DNA from: CBDUZS01 sp965371785
GTDB lineage: Bacteria > Fermentibacterota > Fermentibacteria > Fermentibacterales > JCC-6
Direction of reading: 5' to 3'
Length of the DNA: 23,662 bases
Assembly (NCBI GenBank): GCA_965371785.1
Contig: CBDUZS010000040.1
Location: 1 to 23,662, forward strand
Made by a program: the position numbers and the translations under genes. Below the pieces are notes generated by a model. That model worked only from the letters and a program-made list of their open reading frames with translations, was not told where the DNA came from and searched no databases. Below are positions 15,886 to 23,045 of this stretch, one piece after another (the first letter of the stretch is position 1; every line of letters starts with the position of its first letter).

Positions 15886-16266
15886 CTACAGCGTTTTCCC
15901 CTCTATTATCACCACTGCTATCGCACTGTTTCTGCTGTGTGAAACGGACAGGAATGCAGACGTCATCCCCCGGGATTCGGCCTGCTCGAGAGCTCTTCCC
16001 CGGAGCACGAGGGTGACGCTGCCCGATTCCATGTTCCTCAGAACCTCGACGTCCTTCCATCGCAGGCCCTGGGAAATGCCCGCACCAAGGGCTTTGAACG
16101 TCGCCTCCTTGGCAGCAAAACGGGCTGCATAGTTCTCCCAGGGGCGAGCCTGCGTTACGGCGTATTCCACCTCACCTGGCAGGAATACTTCCTCTATAAG
16201 CCCATCGTTCAACTTTTTCCTGAAATCATCGACATCAACGATGTCTATTCCAACGCCGATTATCAA
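15886..16266 (-). CDS. acpS: Holo-[acyl-carrier-protein] synthase
   Basis: A 126-residue phosphopantetheinyl transferase of the AcpS type, moving the 4'-phosphopantetheine arm from CoA onto an ACP serine. The N-terminus MIIGVGIDIVDVDDF has the Mg-binding Asp8, RFAAKEATFKALG has Glu54, and LSVSHSRNSAIAV closes the core; the usual length is 120-130. The start is TTG 16266, with GGAAG four bases before it, since the family N-terminus begins right here. It is the first gene of the acpS-acsA-acp-kbl run, 94 bases before acsA. It may serve the housekeeping ACP as well as the local one. The 88 bases upstream show no clear promoter. Confidence 0.92.
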   Translation of the reverse strand: MIIGVGIDIVDVDDFRKKLNDGLIEEVFLPGEVEYAVTQARPWENYAARFAAKEATFKALGAGISQGLRWKDVEVLRNMESGSVTLVLRGRALEQAESRGMTSAFLSVSHSRNSAIAVVIIEGKTL

Positions 16267-16354
16267 ACGACTTCCATCTTTCCGTCTGGATGAATGCGTC
16301 TAAATGGTTACTGAAGCAGGTCGATACTAACTATCTTCGAATGAAATGTCCACT

Positions 16355-17872
16355 TCAGGGAGTCGATTCCGGCAGTTCGGGCGTTTTCCCCTTCGCGGTG
16401 CTCTCGATTCCCCTTGCCAGAACGATCATGTCCTCGAAAAACGGTTCCAGCTCGTCTGGATAGACGAAGCGGACGGCAATCCCCATCTGCTCCTTGTGAC
16501 CTGGTGCCAGATGTGCCTCGACACCTGACCAGCCTACCTTCAGAACAGCAAGTTCGTCTTCCCATCGGTCCAGGAACCAGTGGAAGGGCTTCAGCACCTC
16601 TTCCTGGTTGACCTCGATTCTCTTGATCATCTCCGGTTTGGCATACCTTATCGGAAACAGTTCGTCGAAACGCCGGTTGCCTGTCGTGAAGCGGAAAACA
16701 CCATCCGATGGATAGCCAGGCAGTTCCGTTTTGAGGTAAAACGGAGAATCGTCCAGGTCGATCTCAATCGCGTAGTCATCATCGGGGTGAATCTCGAACT
16801 CACAGCCTTTGTACTTGCCCGAGATGTGTCCCATGTAGTGCTTGTGCTCTACTCCATCATGCTCCCAGCCGTGCTTCGCGGCCAGTGCCGTCAAGGCCTT
16901 CCTGCACTTTCCGGGATGCCCCCATCGGTAGGCAATCTCCATGTAGAAAGCGCCGCCCAGCGTGATCGTGAGAAAGGCAAGAATCATGGCAACGATACCC
17001 ATTGTTCCAAGGACATCGCCTATCAGTTCGGGTCGAGCACCTGCGAGGTACATCACTCCTGCGGTAGTCGGGAAGAGTGCAACCACACCACCAATGATGA
17101 GCGTTAGGTTTGCCTTCCCCCCCCTGACCAGTTTACGGAGCCTTCTAAGCCGCCACTTCTTCAGTGCTTCCTTTTCTTCTGCAGCATCGACCAGGCGCTG
17201 CTCTGCGAAGAGCTGTTTTTGAGTCTTGCCGTCGAAGACCAGGAACCACTCCTCGGTCAGCTTCACCGGATGCAGGCGAGTCCATATAGCATCGGGAACG
17301 TAGATTTCACTTTCACAGAACCTGCAGCTGAGAATACGCTCGTTGCCGGTGCTGATCGAAAGTGCGCCGCTGCACTGCGGGCAGCTCATTACGATCGGCT
17401 TCGCTGATTCAGCGTTCAACACCGGGGCGGACTCGTCGCCTTTTTTTCTTTCCTGCTCACGCTCGAGCGAAACGCACTGTTTCAGGGAAGGCGCGAGTTT
17501 GGCAATCCATCCGGGAGCGGGGTAAACGGAATACTCCCTGCCGCACTCCCTGCATGCAACGGTCTTATCAACGCCGTACTCGGGCAGTACAAGAGGCTTT
17601 TTACAGTTGCTGCACCTGGGCGGAAGCCGCCAATAGCTGTACTTGAAGGTTCCGGCACCGCTCATGAGGGTTCCGCCAGTCCCCTCACCCTCTTCAAAAC
17701 CGGAATAATCGTTTTCGAAATCGTTGAAGAAATCGGCAAATGTGTCTGCCGGTATGCGGAAGGATTCGAAGCAGCTCGAACATGTGAGCGTTCTAATGGG
17801 GCCGTTGATCGGTACCGACTGCCCGCATCTGGGACAGGATGTTCTTATCTCGAAGCAACCGGTTCGCGGCAT
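16355..17872 (-). CDS. Membrane protein with three zinc ribbons, unrecognised
   Basis: A 505-residue protein I do not recognise as a named family. Three CxxC...CxxC zinc ribbons lie in the N-terminal half: C13/C16/C31/C34, C87/C90/C107/C110 and C164/C167/C183/C186. A basic helix (about 238-252) leads to two membrane helices (about 255-278 and 285-312). The C-terminal 190 residues are soluble, with TTGNRRFDELF around residue 395, a pattern seen in uncharacterised zinc-ribbon membrane proteins. GAGGGGG lies about five bases before the ATG. It starts 19 bases after the hypE stop, so it is likely co-transcribed with hypFCDE, but nothing in the sequence ties it to hydrogenase maturation. Confidence 0.75.
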   Translation of the reverse strand: MPRTGCFEIRTSCPRCGQSVPINGPIRTLTCSSCFESFRIPADTFADFFNDFENDYSGFEEGEGTGGTLMSGAGTFKYSYWRLPPRCSNCKKPLVLPEYGVDKTVACRECGREYSVYPAPGWIAKLAPSLKQCVSLEREQERKKGDESAPVLNAESAKPIVMSCPQCSGALSISTGNERILSCRFCESEIYVPDAIWTRLHPVKLTEEWFLVFDGKTQKQLFAEQRLVDAAEEKEALKKWRLRRLRKLVRGGKANLTLIIGGVVALFPTTAGVMYLAGARPELIGDVLGTMGIVAMILAFLTITLGGAFYMEIAYRWGHPGKCRKALTALAAKHGWEHDGVEHKHYMGHISGKYKGCEFEIHPDDDYAIEIDLDDSPFYLKTELPGYPSDGVFRFTTGNRRFDELFPIRYAKPEMIKRIEVNQEEVLKPFHWFLDRWEDELAVLKVGWSGVEAHLAPGHKEQMGIAVRFVYPDELEPFFEDMIVLARGIESTAKGKTPELPESTP

Positions 17873-17891
17873 GAAACCCCCTCTTTCTCCT

Positions 17892-18938
17892 TCAGCAGAT
17901 CCTGGGCAGCTGCTCTCCGCTGAGCATGTCGACTATCCGGACTGTACCGATAAGGCTTTTCATGGTGACGGGAGCAATAGATTCGTCCCCGACCGAACCG
18001 ATTACCGCGGCATTGCCGCATTCCGGATCGGCTCTGAGTATCTCCAGGGCTCGAGTCTCCGATTCGGGATCAACAAAAAGCACGAAACGCCCTTCGTTTG
18101 CGACGTAGAGCGGGTCGAAGCCGAGTATCTCGCAGGCTCCCTTCACCTCTTCACGAACCGGGACGAGTTTCTCGTCTATCAGTATTCCGGTGCCGGATGC
18201 CGTGGCTATCTCGTTCAGCGCGCTTGCCAGCCCCCCCCGGGTGAGATCCCTCATGCAGTGAATCGTTACGTTCGCATCGAGCAGCTTCTCGACAACGTTC
18301 GAGAGTGGAGCAAGGTCGCTCTCTATTTCGGAAGAGAACTTCATACCCTCCCTGACGGCCATTATCGAGATACCGTGCCGTCCGATGTCACCGCTGAGAA
18401 TCACCGAGTCGCCCTCGAGAATCCTCCCAGGGGAGATGTCGATGCCTTCCCTCATGATGCCGACTCCCGATGTGTTGATAAAAACACCGTCACCCTTGCC
18501 CTTGTCGACCACCTTCGTGTCGCCCGTTACGATTGATACGCCTGCTCTGCGTGCTGCATCAGCCATCGATCTCACGATTCTCCAGAGGGTCTTCATCGAA
18601 AGCCCCTCTTCGAGGATGAAGCCCACACTGAGGTAGAGGGGTTTCGCACCACACATCGCAAGGTCGTTAACGGTACCGTAGATGGCCAGAGAGCCGATAT
18701 CTCCCCCGGGGAAGAACAGGGGGCTCACAACGTACGAATCGGTTGTGAGTGCGATTCTGCTCGATGGAATGCTGAGCACCGCGCCGTCGTGTCTCTCACC
18801 CGGCTGAACGCTTCCGAAAGCCTCGAGAATCATGTCGTCGATGAGTGTGTGCATCAGGCTCCCGCCGCCTCCGTGGGCAAGTGTAATTTCGGGATAGGTG
18901 TTGAGCGGAATGGGGCAGGTCATGGCGAAATCGTCCAT
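17892..18938 (-). CDS. hypE: Hydrogenase maturation factor HypE
   Basis: A 348-residue protein that dehydrates a carbamoyl group on its C-terminal Cys to a thiocyanate for the NiFe hydrogenase cyanide ligands. The C-terminus PRIC supplies that Cys348. The N-terminal EITLAHGGGGSLM and the VSIVTGDTKVV and MRDLTRGGLASALNEIA blocks belong to the AIR-synthase-like ATP fold. The ATG 18938 lies seven bases after the hypD stop, with AGGTGA overlapping that stop; the frame is open to 19133 but overlaps hypD. Works with HypF, which carbamoylates the Cys, and with the HypC-HypD complex. Confidence 0.95.
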   Translation of the reverse strand: MDDFAMTCPIPLNTYPEITLAHGGGGSLMHTLIDDMILEAFGSVQPGERHDGAVLSIPSSRIALTTDSYVVSPLFFPGGDIGSLAIYGTVNDLAMCGAKPLYLSVGFILEEGLSMKTLWRIVRSMADAARRAGVSIVTGDTKVVDKGKGDGVFINTSGVGIMREGIDISPGRILEGDSVILSGDIGRHGISIMAVREGMKFSSEIESDLAPLSNVVEKLLDANVTIHCMRDLTRGGLASALNEIATASGTGILIDEKLVPVREEVKGACEILGFDPLYVANEGRFVLFVDPESETRALEILRADPECGNAAVIGSVGDESIAPVTMKSLIGTVRIVDMLSGEQLPRIC

Positions 18939-18945
18939 TCTGCTC

Positions 18946-20034
18946 TCACCTGACCCTTCTGTAACGGTAGTATGCGGCGCATGCGCCCTCGGTGGAGACC
19001 ATGGGTGCTCCCTTGGGATGCGCCGGTGTGCATCCCGAACCGAATTCAGGGCAATCGTCGGGCTTGATCTCCCCGGTGAGTACTTTCCCCGCAAGGCACT
19101 CGGGTGCTTCCTCCACCGAATGCTCTGAAACACCGAATTTCAAAGCGGCATCGAAACCGATGTACTCCTCTGCAAGGGACAGGCCACTCCCGGGGATTAC
19201 TCCCAACCCCCTCCACTTGCGGTCGGTGACTCTAAACACCTTCTTCATGAGCGCAATCGCTTCGGGATTGCCTTCTCTTCTTACGGATCGCGAGTACTGG
19301 TTCGTTACTTCACAGGTGCCCTTTTCGAGCTGGGCTATGCACATGTGTATTCCCTGGAGGATGTCCAGCGGTTCGAAGCCCGTAACGACGATGGGAACAC
19401 CGTACTCGGCAGCAAGAGGTTCGTACTCGGTATATCCCATCACCGTGCAAACGTGTCCCGCGGCAAGAAAACCCTGAATTCTGCATGATGGCGAGGACAG
19501 GACTGCTTTGATCGCAGGTGGAACCAATACGTGAGCCACGAGCAGGGAGAAGTTATCGATGTGGTTTTCACGAGCCATGCGAACGGCCATCGCGGTTACC
19601 GGCACCGTGGTCTCGAAGCCTACGGCGAAGAAGACCACCTGTCTGTCGGGGTTCTCCCTTGCGAGTGTTACCGCATCGAGCGGTGAGTAGACCATTCTGA
19701 CATCGCCGCCCGAGGCTTTCACTGACAGGAGATCACCACCGCTGCCGGGAACCCTGAGCATGTCGCCGAAGGAACAGAAGATCACGTTCTTCATTGCCGC
19801 GATCTCGAGGGACATGTCTATCAGCTCGAGGGGTGTTACGCACACCGGACAACCTGGGCCATGTATGAGGGTGATCCGACCGGGCAGCATTTCATCTATT
19901 CCGTACTTTACAATGGAATGTGTCTGGCCGCCGCATACCTCCATGATCTTCCAGGGGCGGGTGGTTATTCGCTCTATTTCCCTGCTGTAACCGGCAGCTG
20001 CATTCCCGTCACGGTACTCGTCAACGTACTTCAT
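18946..20034 (-). CDS. hypD: Hydrogenase maturation factor HypD
   Basis: A 362-residue iron-sulfur scaffold that assembles the Fe(CN)2CO unit with HypC. Conserved marks are EVCGGQTHS (Cys34) and GPGCPVCVTP (Cys62, Cys65). FGDMLRVPGS, GFETTVP and GFEPLDILQG follow, then the C-terminal cysteines of DDCPEFGSGCTPAHPKGAPMVS and GACAAYY, which hold a 4Fe-4S cluster. The length is normal. The start overlaps the hypC stop by four bases (ATGA), a typical coupled pair for two proteins that work as a complex. Confidence 0.96.
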   Translation of the reverse strand: MKYVDEYRDGNAAAGYSREIERITTRPWKIMEVCGGQTHSIVKYGIDEMLPGRITLIHGPGCPVCVTPLELIDMSLEIAAMKNVIFCSFGDMLRVPGSGGDLLSVKASGGDVRMVYSPLDAVTLARENPDRQVVFFAVGFETTVPVTAMAVRMARENHIDNFSLLVAHVLVPPAIKAVLSSPSCRIQGFLAAGHVCTVMGYTEYEPLAAEYGVPIVVTGFEPLDILQGIHMCIAQLEKGTCEVTNQYSRSVRREGNPEAIALMKKVFRVTDRKWRGLGVIPGSGLSLAEEYIGFDAALKFGVSEHSVEEAPECLAGKVLTGEIKPDDCPEFGSGCTPAHPKGAPMVSTEGACAAYYRYRRVR

Positions 20035-20306
20035 GGAGAGGTTCCGCTGTCGGACCGATCACCAAGCTCCTCTTCACCGAGTTCAGCGATTCTTCGCAGG
20101 TATCCGAATACTTCCTCCGCTTCCTCCCTGTTCACACGGTTGAGGGCAAAGCCGGCATGGACTATCACGAACTCGCCGACCTGTGCGTCGGGAACTCCCG
20201 CAAGGCAGATATCTCTTTCCACCCCTGCGAAGCTCACCAGAGCCCTCCTGGTAAAGGGCTCGTCTCCCGATATTTCCAGTATCTCACCAGGGACGCCTAG
20301 ACACAT
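20031..20306 (-). CDS. hypC: Hydrogenase assembly chaperone HypC
   Basis: A 91-residue chaperone. The N-terminus MCLGVPGEI is diagnostic: after Met removal the Cys binds the Fe(CN)2CO unit and the hydrogenase large subunit. GEFVIVHAGFALNRVN is the second conserved block. It starts 17 bases after the hypF stop and overlaps hypD by four bases. The C-terminal tail (about 18 residues, acidic) is slightly longer than in the shortest homologues. Confidence 0.96.
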   Translation of the reverse strand: MCLGVPGEILEISGDEPFTRRALVSFAGVERDICLAGVPDAQVGEFVIVHAGFALNRVNREEAEEVFGYLRRIAELGEEELGDRSDSGTSP

Positions 20307-20323
20307 ATCACTCCCGTCGAACC

Positions 20324-22594
20324 TTATGTATTAAGAATGTAATCGGCAGCCACAGCCTGCCCCAGCGAGAGACCGCCATCGTTGGGAGGCACGAGCCTGT
20401 GGGTAACGGCCTCGAATCCCTCCTGCTCGAGCCTTCTGGAAGCTCTTTCGGAGAGATACCTGTTCTGAAAGCAGCCGCCGGTCAGAACCACACGGTTCAG
20501 GCCGATCGATTGCGCAACCTCGATTATACATTCTACCAGTCCGTTGTGGAACCGGAGGGAGACCTGCTCTGCGGGCAGTCCGGCATCGATATCGGCCAGC
20601 ACCGAATGGATCATCGGCTCCCAGTCCAGCACCATGGGTTCCGCACTCCTGCGTTGAAGATCTATTACGTACGAATCGTCACCGCTGGTATCCTTCAGCA
20701 GGAATTCCAGAGCCATTGCTGCCTGCCCCTCGAACTCGATCTGCTGGTTGAGACCCAGCAGGGATGCAACCGCGTCGAACAGACGGCCTGCGCTGGAAGT
20801 CAGAGGCGTGTTGACCTTCTTATGGAGCATGTTCTTCAGAACGGAAGCTTCCTCTTCGCTGAATGCAGATGTCAGCGCACTGAAAGAATCGAAGGGCTCG
20901 CGAAAGATCGTTGAAAGGAGCCCGGCCGCTGAACGTCTGGGTTCCCTTACTGCCTTTTCGCCACCCGGAAGAGGAAACCTGCGCATATGCGCGACCCGTT
21001 TGTAAGAACCGTCTCGAAGGATCTCGAGAAACTCCCCTCCCCAGATCGTTCCATCCGTACCGTAACCGGAGCCATCCCAGGAGACACCCAGCAGAGGCGG
21101 ATCGAGCCCGTTCTCCGTCATGCAGGAGAGCACGTGGGCGTAGTGATGCTGCACGGCAAGCGTCTTCTTCCCGTAACCCCTGGCAAGGGTTGACGTTACG
21201 TAGTCGGGATGCATGTCATGGACAACGAGATCGGGTTCGATGCGGTAGAGTCGGCAGAGGCTTCCTGTCACTTCATGGAACGCCCGAATCGACTCGGCGG
21301 TCTCCATATCTCCTATGTGAGAGCTCAGAACGACCTGGTCTTTCCGTGTGACCGCAACGGTGTTCTTCTTGTGTCCCCCAACCGCCACTATTGTCGGATG
21401 GATTCCCTCTCTGTACACCGGGAGAGGAGCATAACCCCGCGCTCGCCTGAGCATCATCTCCCTCTCCCCCGTTACCGCGAGAACGGAATCGTCGACATGC
21501 CTGGCAATCGGACGGTCGTGCACCAGGAATACGTCCGCTATCCCGCCGAGACGGCTTATTGCCTCGTTCTCGTCGATGCAGATGGGTTCGTCGGACAGGT
21601 TGCCGCTTGTCGCAACGACCGGTATGCCGATCTCTGAGAGCAGAAGTATGTGAAGGGGCGTGTAAGGCAGCATGACACCAAGGTATGGGTTTCCCGGCGC
21701 AACCGAGTGAGAGATTTTCTTTTCACTCGCATCACCATCCCGTTCGAGCAGAACGATTGGAGCCTCGGGAGAGATCAAGAGCCTCTTCTCCATCTCCCCC
21801 ATCTTGCAGAAAGCAGCCACGCATTCGAGGTCGGAAGCCATCACGGCCAGTGGTTTTGCCGGGCGCATCTTCCTCTTTCGCAGACGCATCACCGGCTCGT
21901 CAGGAAATGCCCTCGTGATGAGGTGGAATCCGCCCAGCCCCTTGACTGCGGCTATCCGCCCGTCGAGAATGGCCTGCGCCGCTCCGAGCAGTGCTTCGTG
22001 ATGTGTGGCTATGACTCCGCCCCCGCAGCTCCAGAGCTCCAGATGCGGGCCACAAACGGGGCAGGCATTTGGCTGCGCATGGAATCGTCTGTCGTATGGA
22101 TCCTCGTACTCTTCGAGACAGTCAGGGCACATCTCGAAATCCTTCATCGTCGTGCCTGGCCGATCGTATGGAAGAGCGGTAATAATGCTGAACCTCGGGC
22201 CGCAGTTCGTGCAATTCGTGAAGGGATAGAGATACCTTCTATCACCCGGATCCAGGACTTCCCTCCTGCAATCCCCGCAGGTTGCCATATCCGGCAGTAC
22301 AACCGCTTCGGTCTCTCCGCCGATACTGTGCCTTATCTCGAATCCCGTGAAACCTGCAGGTTCGAGAGAAGTTACTGTAGTCGAGCTAACGTATGACATG
22401 GGAGGTATTTCTGACTGCAGACGTCTCCTGAACTCGTCGAGTGTGCTCTCCTCACCCTCCACTTCCACGGAGACACCGCTGGCAGAGTTCAGGACCCAGC
22501 CCGCAAGCCCGAGAGAATTCGCGAGCCGGTACACGAATGGACGGAAGCCTACGCCCTGTACGGCTCCCTTGAGAGCGAATCGGAGACGTTTCAT
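20324..22594 (-). CDS. hypF: Carbamoyltransferase HypF
   Basis: A 756-residue protein that uses carbamoyl phosphate and ATP to carbamoylate the HypE C-terminal Cys. Domain order: acylphosphatase (1-90, GAVQGVGFRPF at 10-20), two zinc fingers of four cysteines (C106/C109/C128/C131 and C156/C159/C178/C181), YrdC-like (about 200-385, with VKGLGGFHL and TSGNLSDEPI), and a Kae1-like C-terminal part with QHHYAHVLSCM, SWDGSGYGTDGTIWGGE and TGGCFQNRYL. All key motifs look intact. ATG 22594 is preferred because it begins the acylphosphatase fold (MKRLRFALKG); the frame opens six codons earlier with TTG. First gene of hypFCDE, divergent from hypAB across 103 bases. Confidence 0.96.
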   Translation of the reverse strand: MKRLRFALKGAVQGVGFRPFVYRLANSLGLAGWVLNSASGVSVEVEGEESTLDEFRRRLQSEIPPMSYVSSTTVTSLEPAGFTGFEIRHSIGGETEAVVLPDMATCGDCRREVLDPGDRRYLYPFTNCTNCGPRFSIITALPYDRPGTTMKDFEMCPDCLEEYEDPYDRRFHAQPNACPVCGPHLELWSCGGGVIATHHEALLGAAQAILDGRIAAVKGLGGFHLITRAFPDEPVMRLRKRKMRPAKPLAVMASDLECVAAFCKMGEMEKRLLISPEAPIVLLERDGDASEKKISHSVAPGNPYLGVMLPYTPLHILLLSEIGIPVVATSGNLSDEPICIDENEAISRLGGIADVFLVHDRPIARHVDDSVLAVTGEREMMLRRARGYAPLPVYREGIHPTIVAVGGHKKNTVAVTRKDQVVLSSHIGDMETAESIRAFHEVTGSLCRLYRIEPDLVVHDMHPDYVTSTLARGYGKKTLAVQHHYAHVLSCMTENGLDPPLLGVSWDGSGYGTDGTIWGGEFLEILRDGSYKRVAHMRRFPLPGGEKAVREPRRSAAGLLSTIFREPFDSFSALTSAFSEEEASVLKNMLHKKVNTPLTSSAGRLFDAVASLLGLNQQIEFEGQAAMALEFLLKDTSGDDSYVIDLQRRSAEPMVLDWEPMIHSVLADIDAGLPAEQVSLRFHNGLVECIIEVAQSIGLNRVVLTGGCFQNRYLSERASRRLEQEGFEAVTHRLVPPNDGGLSLGQAVAADYILNT

Positions 22595-22638
22595 ACTGCC
22601 TATCACGATCAATCGTCTTTTTTTCAGGAACAGCCTAT

Positions 22639-22683
22639 ATTCTAGCGATTGCGTTCTGACCTCGCCATGATTCAGGATATACT
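22639..22683. promoter_or_regulatory. Divergent promoter region between hypF and hypA
   Basis: This AT-richer 103-base gap holds a -10-like TATACT for hypA (22678-22683) and a -10-like TAGAAT for hypF on the other strand (22644-22639). Neither has a good -35 at the usual distance, and the hypA box sits close to its ribosome binding site. No FNR-type or sigma-54-type site was recognised. Confidence 0.3.
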
Positions 22684-22697
22684 ATCGGGAGACATTC

Positions 22698-23045
22698 TTG
22701 CACGAACTTTCCATTGCAGAGGACATGATCCGGGTGATAGAACAGGCTCTTGGCTGCAGAAGAGAACTCTGTACAGTTACCCTTATCCTGGGTCCGCTCT
22801 CAGGAGTGTCAGCGGAATCGTTGAGGTTCTGCTTCACTGAGATTGCAGCATCGAGAGGATTCGGATCCCCGGAACTCGTTGTAAAGAAAACCATGGCCAG
22901 AGTTTATTGCAGGAGCTGCAAGAATGAGTACGAAGCGGAAGATTTCTTCGATGGTTGTCCATCCTGTGGCTCATTCGAGAGGGAGATACGCTCCGGTCGC
23001 GAGTGCATGGTGGAAAGCGTCGAAATAGAGGAGGACACAGGCTGA
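22698..23045 (+). CDS. hypA: Hydrogenase nickel incorporation protein HypA
   Basis: A 115-residue nickel chaperone that delivers Ni to the hydrogenase large subunit with HypB. The N-terminus MHELSIAEDM is diagnostic; His2 binds Ni, which fixes the start at TTG 22698 since no ATG is available there. GGGAG lies six bases upstream. The zinc site is C71/C74/C87/C90. The stop overlaps the hypB ATG by one base (TGATG), so the two are coupled. Confidence 0.96.
   Translation: MHELSIAEDMIRVIEQALGCRRELCTVTLILGPLSGVSAESLRFCFTEIAASRGFGSPELVVKKTMARVYCRSCKNEYEAEDFFDGCPSCGSFEREIRSGRECMVESVEIEEDTG

Noticed and set aside
18939..19133. N-terminal extension of hypE
   Set aside because: It overlaps hypD out of frame; the family N-terminus and an AGGTGA support ATG 18938.
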